This document shows, piece by piece, positions 24,498-32,681 of a DNA stretch of 32,748 nt. The translations under genes were made by a program, and so were the position numbers. The notes under the pieces were generated by a model that worked only from the letters and a program-made list of their open reading frames with translations, did no database searches and had not been told where the DNA came from. The first letter of the stretch is position 1. Each line of letters starts with the position of its first letter. The DNA is taken from assembly GCF_001647025.1 (NCBI RefSeq), contig NZ_LUKQ02000047.1, positions 1 to 32,748 of the forward strand. The letters run 5' to 3'. This stretch comes from Endozoicomonas atrinae. GTDB taxonomy: Bacteria; Pseudomonadota; Gammaproteobacteria; Pseudomonadales; Endozoicomonadaceae.

Positions 24498-25682
24498 CTA
24501 CCACGCCGACTTCAAAAGCCCCAAAACCTGCTCATAACTGGCATCAACCCGGTTATAGAGCAGTGCTCCATCATCAATACTCATACGGGCAATGTCTTCC
24601 AGTTGAGACTCCTGAACCTTACCGCTCTCTGACAGGGTTCGGGGCAGGCCTGTTTTCTCAAACAGTTCATCCCGAATTGCTCGAATGTAGATAATGGTTT
24701 CAGCCGCTCGTCGCTCTTCAGGGATTTTGCTGTAAAAGTCAGCACCGGCCAGGGGAAGCAATAGTTCACCAATAGCCTTTTCGCACTGGGGAAGGTTGTA
24801 TTCCAGCACATAAGGCAGCATCAGGCTCATGCAGACTCCGTGGGGAAGATGGGTTATCGCCCCAAGCGAGTGTCCTATGGCATGAACCAATCCAACCATG
24901 GAGTTGGAAAAGGCAATGCCTGCCATTGTTGCCGACTCAGCCAGTTTCAACCGGATATCTTTGCTCTTGGGCTCGGTAAGCACTCGAATCAGGTTTTCCC
25001 GAATGCCTTTAATGGCTGCAACGGCATAGGCATCACTGAGTGGATTCTTGGCCGTACCAATAAACGCTTCAATCGCATGGGTCATTGCATCCATTGCCGT
25101 TGCTGCTGTGATATGCGGAGGCAACGTCAAGGTCATCCGGGGATCAAGAACCGCTACATCGGGCATCAGGAATGACGAGCCATAAGGCACTTTACGACCA
25201 CTGGCATCATCTCGAATCACCGCAACCTTGGTCACCTCTGAGCCAGTCCCTGCAGTGGTCGGCAGAATAAATAACGGCTTTAGTCGTTTAGTTAGAGCAC
25301 CTACACCACTGTATGCCAGAAGGTCATTGCCACCTTCAGACACAAGAATGTTGACTGCCTTCGATGTGTCGATAACCGAGCCACCACCGATAGCAATAAT
25401 CCCATCCGCGCCGTTTTCACGATAAAATTGAGTGATGGCAGATACGACACTGGTTGACGAGTCTGGTGGAACATCACTGTAAATACCCGCCATCGGAACC
25501 TCACCAACCACCAGAGCCCTCTTAACAGGCTCAATCAAACCGGCGTTAAGCACCCCCGCATCGGTGATAATCAATGGCCTCTTAACCCCAAGGCTGGCCA
25601 GCTCATAGGGGATATGCTCCAGAGCTTCATTTCCTGAAACGATTTTTACCGGATTGAAGAACTCATAATAACTACGGCTCAT
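24498..25682 (-). CDS. Iron-containing (group III) alcohol dehydrogenase
   Basis: 394 aa, family length 380-400. NAD(P)-binding GGGSVIDTSKA (GGGS at 100-102 region) and PTTAGTGSEVT are present. All four metal ligands are present: D198 and H202 in ATAMDAMTHAIEAF, H267 in GLVHAIGHSLG, and H281 in HLPHGVCMSLMLP. It oxidises or reduces a primary alcohol/aldehyde pair in the cytoplasm; the substrate cannot be told from sequence. It overlaps the upstream SCP2-like gene by 4 bp, so the two are co-translated. A hydrophobic substrate delivered by that partner is an attractive but unproved idea. Confidence 0.92.
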   Translation of the reverse strand: MSRSYYEFFNPVKIVSGNEALEHIPYELASLGVKRPLIITDAGVLNAGLIEPVKRALVVGEVPMAGIYSDVPPDSSTSVVSAITQFYRENGADGIIAIGGGSVIDTSKAVNILVSEGGNDLLAYSGVGALTKRLKPLFILPTTAGTGSEVTKVAVIRDDASGRKVPYGSSFLMPDVAVLDPRMTLTLPPHITAATAMDAMTHAIEAFIGTAKNPLSDAYAVAAIKGIRENLIRVLTEPKSKDIRLKLAESATMAGIAFSNSMVGLVHAIGHSLGAITHLPHGVCMSLMLPYVLEYNLPQCEKAIGELLLPLAGADFYSKIPEERRAAETIIYIRAIRDELFEKTGLPRTLSESGKVQESQLEDIARMSIDDGALLYNRVDASYEQVLGLLKSAW

Positions 25683-26215
25683 CGCACAAATACCCCCATA
25701 ACAAAACCAGCAAACACGCCCAAGTAGATTTGCAATGCACCCACCAGCTTTTCTTTTAATGAAATGTCCGGGTAATAGCGCATGATTTTACGGCCGATAA
25801 GCTTTGGCAGCGTGACTACTTCAAGCCGTTCAAAGCAGCGAACCAGCTTCATGGAAGCGGGAAGATCACCATCAACCACCATTCTTTCCCGGGCAAAGGC
25901 ATCGGTTGTGCCTTCCTGGAAAGAGAGCGTGTTAAATGCATGGGCAAGGTGTTTGAATTGAATATCCACATCGGGCTTAGCTGCACTGTTTTTGCGGCCC
26001 GGCTTTATTCGCCCGTCACTCTTCTTCATGTACAAAGACGGGCCACGTGGCATAACACTCATGGAGAAGGTAAACCCATCGGGTAATGATGCGATTTCCT
26101 TTTGAATCACCTTGTCAGTTCGACAGGCCTTAGCCAGCCCATGACCAATAAAGGCCAGCATAAAACGGACATACAAGCGCTTTATACGCCAGAGAATGGG
26201 AAGAGATGGAGACAC
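25679..26215 (-). CDS. SCP2-like protein with terminal membrane segments, partner of the alcohol dehydrogenase
   Basis: 178 aa. The central region (DVDIQFKHLAHAFNTLSFQEGTTDAFARERMVVDGDLPASMKLVRCFE) matches the pattern of sterol-carrier/SCP2-type lipid-binding domains (D..I.F......F......G..DAF....+M...GD...A.+). A short basic N-terminus with a hydrophobic stretch and a hydrophobic C-terminal tail (LVGALQIYLGVFAGFVMGVF) suggest membrane attachment. It may present lipidic substrates to the dehydrogenase that its stop codon overlaps (ATGA); that is inference. The start is GTG 26215, supported by AGGAG about 8 nt upstream; the next ATG is 18 codons later. Family assignment is moderate. Confidence 0.6.
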   Translation of the reverse strand: MSPSLPILWRIKRLYVRFMLAFIGHGLAKACRTDKVIQKEIASLPDGFTFSMSVMPRGPSLYMKKSDGRIKPGRKNSAAKPDVDIQFKHLAHAFNTLSFQEGTTDAFARERMVVDGDLPASMKLVRCFERLEVVTLPKLIGRKIMRYYPDISLKEKLVGALQIYLGVFAGFVMGVFVR

Positions 26216-26327
26216 CCGATACTCCTGCCAGCGAACCGCCGGACAATCATTATTATTGTTATTCCGGAGCGATATTATCCAAAAACACTTATTACTTCAC
26301 TATCACAGGGCAACTGAGAGTATAAAT

Positions 26328-26708
26328 TTAAAAAATACTGTGTATTGATGACTGTAATAATGCCCAGTCAGTACTCAAGATATAAGTGGACAGTAAAAAA
26401 GTGACCATGGCTGGGATCCCATCTTTCCAGGTATCGAATATCAAGTGGCAGATAATCGCTCCTAACGATGTTGTAAAAATAGCCAGAGCTCCTATTACAC
26501 CGATGCAAGAGCCCTGAAACCATACAGCAATCGCACCAAACAGTTCAGCCAGCCCAACAAGAAACATTATCTGGCGATTAAGGCCATACTTAACAAATAT
26601 CACCAGCTGGATACTGAAAACCTTCTTTTGCCAGCCAAGAATTTTTATTGAACTCGCCAGTAGGAAAAACATAGATAAAAGGCAAACGACCAGTATTTTG
26701 ATACTCAT
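26328..26708 (-). CDS. DoxX-like small membrane protein
   Basis: 126 aa with four hydrophobic segments. The order is KILVVCLLSMFFLLASSIKILGW, NRQIMFLVGLAELFGAIAVWF, IGVIGALAIFTTSLGAIICHLIF, and the C-terminal VTFLLSTYIL. The layout and the G-x-x-E (VGLAELFG) in the second helix are those of DoxX-like family proteins. They often sit near oxidoreductases and are linked loosely to thiol or quinone redox. It is divergent from the NmrA-like gene across a 199-bp gap. GGATAGG lies before ATG 26708. No substrate is known. Confidence 0.7.
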   Translation of the reverse strand: MSIKILVVCLLSMFFLLASSIKILGWQKKVFSIQLVIFVKYGLNRQIMFLVGLAELFGAIAVWFQGSCIGVIGALAIFTTSLGAIICHLIFDTWKDGIPAMVTFLLSTYILSTDWALLQSSIHSIF

Positions 26709-26907
26709 AGCAACCTATCCATTTAGAAGCGTTAGATATCTCATATTAAACAGAATGCTGGTGATCGATAGGCAACTAACTTTCAAAGCATCTATTCTTA
26801 AAAGCTGAAGTTCTGAGGAAAGGCTCGACTTATTTACCCTCACCGGGGAGTGCTCATCTTCTGACTTACGATATTCTAAAGGGGCCATTATCAGGTGGTA
26901 TTAGCAA

Positions 26908-27849
26908 ATGACTTTCAATAAAAGGGTTCGTGTTGCAGTTGTCGGTGCTACCGGTCAGTTTGGCCATCCTTTGACCTTAAATCTCGCCTCTGAAAGCGCC
27001 GACGTTTTGGCCATATCCCGGGCACCTTCAGCACAGAATGAGCAGAAGCTTGAAACCCTTAAGAGCGCCGGCTGCGAGCTTGGCTTCTGCTCAGATCCGT
27101 CCGATGAAGCGGCACTGACCCGGTTATTTGATGGCTGCACAACGGTAGTGATGGTGACACGGGGCCTTCCCAAGAGTATTCGAACCAATGACCCTCTTTA
27201 CCTCAATGCTGCCAAAAAAGCGGGTGTACGGCGTTTTGTTCCCAACGAGTTTGGCTGCCATACCCTTGGCCTGGAAACCGGCATCAGCGAACTGTTTGAT
27301 GCAAAGAAAGCCATGCAGTCAAAAATAGAAGCGGCGGGGCTGAAAAAAACACTGATCTATCCCGGCCTGAATTCGGATTACTGCTTGCCCAACTACCGTT
27401 TTTTTAATGAGATTACGACGTTCGGAAATCTGGACTTACCCATCACCACTCACCATATCAATGATATTGGCGTTATTGCTGCCAAAGCCATACTTGATGA
27501 ACGCACAGAAGGGAAAGCAATTCAGCTGTATCACAACCGGTTAACTCAGCAGAAGATGCTGGATCTTCTGGGGGAAAGCTGGCCTGAGCATGACTTTCCT
27601 GTGAAGCACATCAGCACGGAATCGATCCTGCATGATATGAAAGAGGGCTCTGATGCCATCACCGCCAAAGCTGGAATGGAGACTGACCGTGAACGTGCCC
27701 AGATTAATTACGTCTGCTATGTCAGCGGTGAGTTGACCAATATTAATAACCCGGAAACGCTGAATGCGTCAGAGCTTTACCCTGACTATGTCTATCGCAC
27801 ACCAAAAGAAATGCTAAGTGATCCGCATTTTGTCTTTGGTCAGGTTTAA
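26908..27849 (+). CDS. NmrA-like NAD(P)-binding protein
   Basis: 313 aa. The Rossmann motif GATGQFG is at residues 13-19, and RFVPNEFGCHT matches the P-x-E-F-G step of the NmrA/isoflavone reductase-like atypical SDR group. The Tyr-x3-Lys catalytic pair is not evident, which is usual in this group; K-K (ELFDAKKAMQSKIEAAG) follows at the expected distance. It could be an NAD(P)H-sensing regulator or a reductase. AGGTGG lies about 9 nt before ATG 26908. It is followed closely by the b561-like and poxB genes on the same strand, so it is probably first in a three-gene operon. Confidence 0.82.
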   Translation: MTFNKRVRVAVVGATGQFGHPLTLNLASESADVLAISRAPSAQNEQKLETLKSAGCELGFCSDPSDEAALTRLFDGCTTVVMVTRGLPKSIRTNDPLYLNAAKKAGVRRFVPNEFGCHTLGLETGISELFDAKKAMQSKIEAAGLKKTLIYPGLNSDYCLPNYRFFNEITTFGNLDLPITTHHINDIGVIAAKAILDERTEGKAIQLYHNRLTQQKMLDLLGESWPEHDFPVKHISTESILHDMKEGSDAITAKAGMETDRERAQINYVCYVSGELTNINNPETLNASELYPDYVYRTPKEMLSDPHFVFGQV

Positions 27850-27869
27850 AGACCTCCCGGGTATCAAAG

Positions 27870-28448
27870 ATGCTAATCAAGTCCCATGAAATACTTCAGA
27901 AGTCATACCATGGCATATCCTTCCTTTTTCGTCATTTACCCAGATCTGAAAAATGGTTCCATGCATTAGTTATGTCCTGGGTGATATGGCAACTGGCAAC
28001 CTCTCTAGGCATGCATATTCATGGCAATACATTAGCTCCCCAATTCACCACCATTGATAAACTGCACATATACGGCGGTGCTGCACTTTTTCTACCCGCT
28101 GTTATCTTTTTCGTCATTGCCATTCACCGACGCCAAGTTGCTGACTTGTACCCCTGGCTGAAAGGCAATTTAAGCCAGTTGAAAGAAGACGTAGAAACAC
28201 TGGTATCACTCAAACTTCCGGAAGCCTCTCCTGGTGGCCTGGCTGCAACCATCGAAGGGCTTGGGCTGCTGGCCTTATTACTGGCGGTAATCACCGGCTT
28301 ACTCTGGTTTATAACCATAACCTTTATCTCACCAACAGCCCCTACACTGCTTGAGATTCATAAAATCAGCGTTGGTGCCATTGAGTGGTATTTCTATGGG
28401 CATGGTTCCTTTGCCCTTTTGCACTTGCTGAGTTGGTGGCGAGGATAA
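27870..28448 (+). CDS. Cytochrome b561-like membrane protein
   Basis: 192 aa with four transmembrane segments. Histidines lie at helix ends as expected for heme ligation: EKWFHALVMSWVIWQLA, KLHIYGGAALFLPAVIFFVIAIHRR, and LLEIHKISVGAIEWYFYGHGSFALLHLLSWW. The prokaryotic b561 group are di-heme proteins moving electrons between quinols and partners. Here it sits 20 bp after the NmrA-like gene and 2 bp before poxB, so an electron-transfer role beside the quinone-reducing oxidase is plausible but inferred. No strong Shine-Dalgarno is visible. The hydrophilic loop (residues ~95-125, LKGNLSQLKEDVETLVSLKLPEA) is longer than in CybB. Confidence 0.7.
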   Translation: MLIKSHEILQKSYHGISFLFRHLPRSEKWFHALVMSWVIWQLATSLGMHIHGNTLAPQFTTIDKLHIYGGAALFLPAVIFFVIAIHRRQVADLYPWLKGNLSQLKEDVETLVSLKLPEASPGGLAATIEGLGLLALLLAVITGLLWFITITFISPTAPTLLEIHKISVGAIEWYFYGHGSFALLHLLSWWRG

Positions 28449-28450
28449 CC

Positions 28451-30169
28451 ATGAACATTGCTCAATATACCGTTAAGTTGTTTCGACAAATGGGTATCCA
28501 GCGGATCTGGGGAATTACCGGAGATTCACTCAATGGCCTGGCAGACAGCCTGAGGGCAGATGGTGAAATAGAATGGATTGGTGTTCGCCATGAAGAGGTA
28601 GCTGCATTTGCGGCTGGAGCCGAAGCTGAGATTTCGGGCCAACTGGCAGTGTGTGCGGGCTCCTGTGGTCCGGGCAATATGCACCTGATTAATGGCCTGT
28701 ACAACTGCTTTCGTAATAACGTTCCTGTTCTTGCCATTGCTGCAGATATCCCCTCATCAGAACTGGGTACCCATTATTTTCAGGAGACCGATCCCAAGCA
28801 GTTATTTGCCGGCTGCAGTATATTCTGTGAAAAGATAACGACTCCCGACCAAATGCCTCAGGTCATGGAAACAGCCATTCGTCAGGCCATTTTAAAACAG
28901 AGTGTCAGCGTTATTATTTTGCCGGGTGATGTGGCATTGAAATCTATGCCAAAGAACTCGGTCATTAAATGGCAACCGCCTGAACCTGCGTCAATCGAGC
29001 CCTGTATTCAGTCCATAAAACTGGCGGCTGACCTACTGAATGGACTCGAAAAAGTCACACTGTTATGCGGTGCTGGTTGCAAAGGCGCTCATGATGCCGT
29101 GATAGCTCTGGCTGAAAAGCTCAACGCTCCCATTGTTCATGCCCTCAGGGGGAAAGAATTTATCGAATACGATAATCCTTATGATGTGGGTATGACCGGG
29201 CTTATTGGTTTTGAATCCGGCTATCAGGCCATGGACAATGCAGATGCCCTGCTGTTGCTTGGCACAGGGTTTCCTTATCGACACTTTTATCCACAGGGAA
29301 CAAAGATCATTCAAATTGACCGGGCTCCTGAGGCCATTGGTCGTCATACTCAGGTTGACCTGGGCATTGTCAGTGAAGTTATTCCAGCTCTAAAGGCACT
29401 GATTCCACAAATCCATAAAAAATCAGACGACGAATTTCTACAATGGTGCCAGGAGCATTACCAGTCATCCCGGGAAAAGCTGGATGCACAGGCTGCCACT
29501 AAACCCAAGAGTAAACGTATTCATCCCCAGACGCTGGCCAGTCTGATCAGCAGGAAAGCTGCAGATAATGCCATTTTCACCTGTGATGTGGGTACACCAA
29601 CTCTCTGGTCCGCACGCTATATCCAAACCAATGGAAAGCGCAGGCTGATCGGCTCATTTAACCATGGCTCCATGGCCAATGCCCTGGCCCAGGCTATTGG
29701 TGCACAGATGCTGGATAGGCAGAGGCAGGTTATTGCGTTCTGTGGTGATGGCGGATTTTCAATGCTGATGGGGGATCTGCTAACGCTACAACCCTACCAG
29801 CTTCCCATAAAAATCGCCGTATTGAATAACAGCTCACTGGGATTCGTGGATCTGGAAATGAAATCTGCTGGCTTTGTATCCGATGCCACCACATTGAAAA
29901 ACCCCAGTTTTGCGGCCATTGCATCAGCCTGTGGCATTCACAGCTACACCGTCAACATGCCAGCAGAGCTGCCCGATGCCCTGGATAGTTGGCTAAACGA
30001 CACAGGGCCATCGCTTCTGGAGGTCATCACCGACCGCCATGAAATCAGCATGCCACCCAAAATGGAGCTTGCTTATGGTAAAGGCTTTAGCCTCTACGCC
30101 CTTAAGGCGGTTTTAAATGGCTACGGTGATGAATTAATTGAGCTGGCCAAGGTGAATTTGTTCCGGTAG
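28451..30169 (+). CDS. poxB: Pyruvate dehydrogenase (quinone) / pyruvate oxidase PoxB
   Basis: 572 aa, the same length as E. coli PoxB. RIWGITGDSLNGLADSL, RHEEVAAFAAGAEAEISGQLAVCAGSCGPGN and HLINGLYNC are near-identical to PoxB, with the catalytic Glu in RHEEVA. The thiamine-diphosphate motif GDGGFSMLMGDLLTL...NN is present, and an FAD domain lies between. The C-terminal KGFSLYALKAVLNGYGDELIELAKVNLFR corresponds to the lipid-binding, autoinhibitory peptide. It converts pyruvate to acetate and CO2, passing electrons to quinone at the membrane. ATG 28451 follows GAGGA and begins 2 bp after the b561 stop; the longer frame to 28385 re-reads that gene. It ends 7 bp from the convergent GST stop. 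Confidence 0.93.
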   Translation: MNIAQYTVKLFRQMGIQRIWGITGDSLNGLADSLRADGEIEWIGVRHEEVAAFAAGAEAEISGQLAVCAGSCGPGNMHLINGLYNCFRNNVPVLAIAADIPSSELGTHYFQETDPKQLFAGCSIFCEKITTPDQMPQVMETAIRQAILKQSVSVIILPGDVALKSMPKNSVIKWQPPEPASIEPCIQSIKLAADLLNGLEKVTLLCGAGCKGAHDAVIALAEKLNAPIVHALRGKEFIEYDNPYDVGMTGLIGFESGYQAMDNADALLLLGTGFPYRHFYPQGTKIIQIDRAPEAIGRHTQVDLGIVSEVIPALKALIPQIHKKSDDEFLQWCQEHYQSSREKLDAQAATKPKSKRIHPQTLASLISRKAADNAIFTCDVGTPTLWSARYIQTNGKRRLIGSFNHGSMANALAQAIGAQMLDRQRQVIAFCGDGGFSMLMGDLLTLQPYQLPIKIAVLNNSSLGFVDLEMKSAGFVSDATTLKNPSFAAIASACGIHSYTVNMPAELPDALDSWLNDTGPSLLEVITDRHEISMPPKMELAYGKGFSLYALKAVLNGYGDELIELAKVNLFR

Positions 30170-30176
30170 ATGGCCT

Positions 30177-30938
30177 TTAACAACGACAGCCTGTACCAAT
30201 ATCCATATTGCTGGCCTCACCCAGTTCACAACAACCGGTTTCCTGGCATCTCTCTTCCAGATTAAGAGCACTGCAACTACAATTATTCTTGCAGCGCCCC
30301 AGGAATGTTTTTTCAGATAAATAGAAATCACTGAACTTTTCTAAAAAGTCTTTCGATACGGTCTTTTCAGCCAAACCGGTTTCCAGAAGCGCTTCCTGCC
30401 AGGCCTGAACTTTTGGATATCCAGCCAGGAAATCATAGCCGCTCTTCTCTCGAATGATCTGAGCTCGATGCAACAGTGGCAGCCAGGCCAGATCAACCAT
30501 ACTCAGCGTATCGCTGTTGAAAAACCGATACTCCCCAAGCACTTTCTCAACTTTCGCGAATGCCATTGTCAGCTTCTCGGTCCGCTCCTTCAGAGTCTGG
30601 CCATCTTTACTACTCTGCGCTCCGCATTGAGGAAGGTAATTTTTGGTGCCCAGGTAACTCCAGGCTCTATTCAGCGCTTTCTGTTCAGCACTTAACCCTT
30701 CCTGCAGAGCCGGATAGGCATCCTCCAGATACTCGGCAATGGCATCGGACTCAAACAGAGCAGTACCATTTTCCGTAATCATGACTGGAACCTGTCCATT
30801 GGGAGAGATCTCCAGAAACCATTGAGGCTTATCACTCAAGCTAATATATTCCACTTGATAAGGCAGGTTCTTGGCTTCCAGCATGGCGGTGATGCGCTGA
30901 ACGAATGGACAAATAGTAAAGCTGATGACTTTCAACAT
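30177..30938 (-). CDS. Glutathione S-transferase with cysteine-rich C-terminal tail
   Basis: 253 aa. The N-terminal thioredoxin-fold domain begins MLKVISFTICPFVQRITAML, with C10 in CPFV as the likely catalytic thiol (omega/beta-like GST). It contains PNGQVPVM (cis-Pro) and LFESDAIAEYLED (glutathione-binding E-S). The alpha-helical C-terminal domain includes LSMVDLAWLPLLHR. Past the usual end there is a ~38-residue tail with eight cysteines at 216, 220, 222, 231, 236, 237, 251 and 253, suggesting metal binding or a redox switch. ATG 30938 was chosen over GTG 30947 because GAGGTG is well spaced. That Shine-Dalgarno lies in a hairpin arm (30947-31006). It lies 120 bp after the sigma-factor gene. 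Confidence 0.88.
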   Translation of the reverse strand: MLKVISFTICPFVQRITAMLEAKNLPYQVEYISLSDKPQWFLEISPNGQVPVMITENGTALFESDAIAEYLEDAYPALQEGLSAEQKALNRAWSYLGTKNYLPQCGAQSSKDGQTLKERTEKLTMAFAKVEKVLGEYRFFNSDTLSMVDLAWLPLLHRAQIIREKSGYDFLAGYPKVQAWQEALLETGLAEKTVSKDFLEKFSDFYLSEKTFLGRCKNNCSCSALNLEERCQETGCCELGEASNMDIGTGCRC

Positions 30939-30946
30939 GGATAACA

Positions 30947-31006
30947 CCTCTATATAGGCAGTAGCCAGCTAATCTGGCCACTTTAATTTGCTCTTGCCTA
31001 TAGAGG
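30947..31006 (-). promoter_or_regulatory. Nested inverted repeat overlapping the GST ribosome-binding site
   Basis: CCTCTATATAGGCA (30947-30960) and TGCCTATAGAGG (30995-31006) are inverted arms differing by a 2-nt bulge. The loop contains a second stem, GCCAG (30964-30968)/CTGGC (30974-30978). On the minus strand the downstream arm includes GAGG of the GST Shine-Dalgarno, so the structure could hide the start signal; alternatively the arms are an operator. Confidence 0.55.
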
Positions 31007-31058
31007 CGCGCGTTGTTGTAAAAGGACGCAAATTATTTTTATTTTTTCTGTCGAGCTG

Positions 31059-31619
31059 TCAGGTGTCATTGTCTGGCAAGCAGTCTATTTGACAATTTCC
31101 GGAGGCCCTGGGCTTATAGTCCACTACCCCTCCACGCCCAACCTCAATATCACAACATGCTGTGTAGCGTTCTCGTAAGAGTACTCTCCCTCTCTGTATA
31201 CGACTTTTAGCGCCAGACAGTGATAGGCCCAGCTCTAGCGCAACCTGCTTCTGACTCATACCCTCCAGCTCTGACATCATCAGTGGCACCCGGTACTTTT
31301 CCGGTAGCTCATCCATCATTGGCTTTATACACCAGGCCAGCTCTTGATGAACCTGCTCAACTTCATCCTCCTCGGGGGCTTCAAGAAATTCCGGAAGTTC
31401 CTCTACAGGGTATTGCTTACGGTAATGATCGACCACGGTGTTATGAGCAATACGATAAAGCCAGCTGCCTATACTCTCTTCAGACTTTAACCGATGAAGC
31501 TGAGTATGAGCCTTGATATATACATCCTGCAAAATATCCTCAACCACAGACCGATCATTTACCTGTTTGGCAATGTAGTGCTTTAGCCGAGCTTTATATA
31601 CTTGCCAGTGAGTTTCCAT
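31059..31619 (-). CDS. sigZ: SigZ-like RNA polymerase sigma factor (ECF type)
   Basis: 186 aa. Region 2 includes DRSVVEDILQDVYIKAHTQLHRLKSEESIGSWLYRIAHNTVVDHYRK. Region 4 includes LPEKYRVPLMMSELEGMSQKQVALELGLSLSGAKSRIQRGRVLLRE, the classic ECF helix-turn-helix. After region 4, CCDIEVGRGGVVDYKP...NCQIDC matches the Cys-containing tail typical of the SigZ group, with C155-C156, C176 and C180. No anti-sigma gene is adjacent, so the Cys tail may itself sense redox or metal. ATG 31619 was preferred to the frame start at 31667 because GAGG lies about 6 nt upstream and family similarity begins there. The GST gene 120 bp downstream on the same strand is a likely co-transcribed or target gene. Confidence 0.85.
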   Translation of the reverse strand: METHWQVYKARLKHYIAKQVNDRSVVEDILQDVYIKAHTQLHRLKSEESIGSWLYRIAHNTVVDHYRKQYPVEELPEFLEAPEEDEVEQVHQELAWCIKPMMDELPEKYRVPLMMSELEGMSQKQVALELGLSLSGAKSRIQRGRVLLRERYTACCDIEVGRGGVVDYKPRASGNCQIDCLPDNDT

Positions 31620-32245
31620 GGGAACCTCGAAAATAGCTGGGGGGAAAGATATATGGAAGTTATTCAAACGTTACTACTCGACCATTTATTTCAACCGAAT
31701 AAGCTATTTTAGTGGCAATAAAAACAGCGGGTATATGGTTCTGGCTCATACCATACACCTGAATCAGCAGGAAAATAACTCCTGCTTAAAGCAGATATCC
31801 GCCCATCGTGCCAGACTGGAAGCAACTTAGCCATCAAAGTCAAATGGGTTGAAAATCAAACGCCAAGAGGCATTTATCACCCTGTGTCAACCGATTGAAA
31901 CTGAACCGGTATCATTTTGATGATTATCCAAAACTTAGGATTACAGTGTGGTAAATCGTTTAACACAACTGCCAGCAGTCAATTCAATAATCTCAGTGGC
32001 ATCACCGATCTTTTCCAAAGCATTAACAAGGGGAAGAATTTGAAAATAAAAAAGAGAATAGAAAAGAAAATAAAAAACAATTAAGGAAAATCGTTTTATC
32101 AACACTTTATATAATTTATCTGAATATTAATCTACACCAATAATTAATTTGACTAATTATATCTCATACCAAAGAACTACAATTAATTGGATAAACTCAA
32201 AAATTGCAATATGACGAACACCACCTCACCGGAAGAGGTAACCTG
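31620..32245. other. Long AT-rich non-coding region between the sigma factor and the right-edge genes
   Basis: 626 bp with no supported gene. The plus-strand frame 31618-31830 lacks a ribosome-binding site and any family resemblance. It contains an inverted repeat AGCAGGA (31766-31772)/TCCTGCT (31780-31786), an A-rich run at 32041-32090, and TATAAT at 32110-32115 that could be a -10 element, although no matching -35 lies at proper spacing. Composition shifts to clearly AT-rich from about 31.85 kb, suggesting the start of acquired DNA. Confidence 0.5.
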
Positions 32246-32659
32246 ATGATTTCCAACAATAATATTCCTATTATAGGATATATCACCGATGCCTCTTCAG
32301 CCATTGAAGTCATTGATTCCAATGGAAATATCCAAATCAAAAACATTGGCGACCCTATTTTTCTAAATGAGGTCATAAATAACAATTCTGGTGAATACGC
32401 TGTCATCACATTATTAAGTGGACAAACACTGACTATTCCGGCGTTACAACAAGTAGTGATGGGGCCAGAGTTCGTTAATAATTTTGAATCGACAGCTTCC
32501 GGTGACGAAAGCGATCAAATTAATGACTTATCAAGAGAGCAATCAGATAACTCAGAGTCAACACAAACAACTTCAGATCAACTAGAAAGAGACGTTGACG
32601 AGTCACAGGTGCTTTCTGAAGGGGAATGTAATTTAAATTGTGTAAACGCTTGTCGTTAA
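32246..32659 (+). CDS. Short retention-module-like protein ending in C-x3-C-x3-C
   Basis: 137 aa from ATG 32246, preceded by GAAGAGG. Residues ~8-72 (PIIGYITDASSAIEVID...GNIQIKNIGDPIFLNEVINNNSGEYAVITLLSGQTLTIPALQQVVMGPE) resemble the beta-rich N-terminal retention module of LapA/BapA-type giant adhesins exported by type I secretion. They share the I-x-x-I-x-G/D...L-x-V/I-G-D-x-I/L pattern and L-x-x-G-Q-x-L-x-I. Unlike those, it stops after ~60 acidic, Ser/Asp/Glu/Gln-rich residues that end in ECNLNCVNACR (C128, C132, C136). The tail could be a modified or disulfide-linked core. A second small gene begins 22 bp downstream. Family resemblance is moderate and function is unknown. Confidence 0.6.
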   Translation: MISNNNIPIIGYITDASSAIEVIDSNGNIQIKNIGDPIFLNEVINNNSGEYAVITLLSGQTLTIPALQQVVMGPEFVNNFESTASGDESDQINDLSREQSDNSESTQTTSDQLERDVDESQVLSEGECNLNCVNACR

Positions 32660-32681
32660 TACTCCAAAATGGAGAATAACA

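Noticed and set aside
28385-28450. 22-codon upstream extension of poxB
   Set aside because: It re-reads the end of the b561-like gene; GAGGA precedes ATG 28451 and PoxB similarity begins there.
31618-31830. 70-codon plus-strand frame upstream of the sigma factor
   Set aside because: No ribosome-binding site, no family resemblance, and it overlaps the sigma-factor promoter region.
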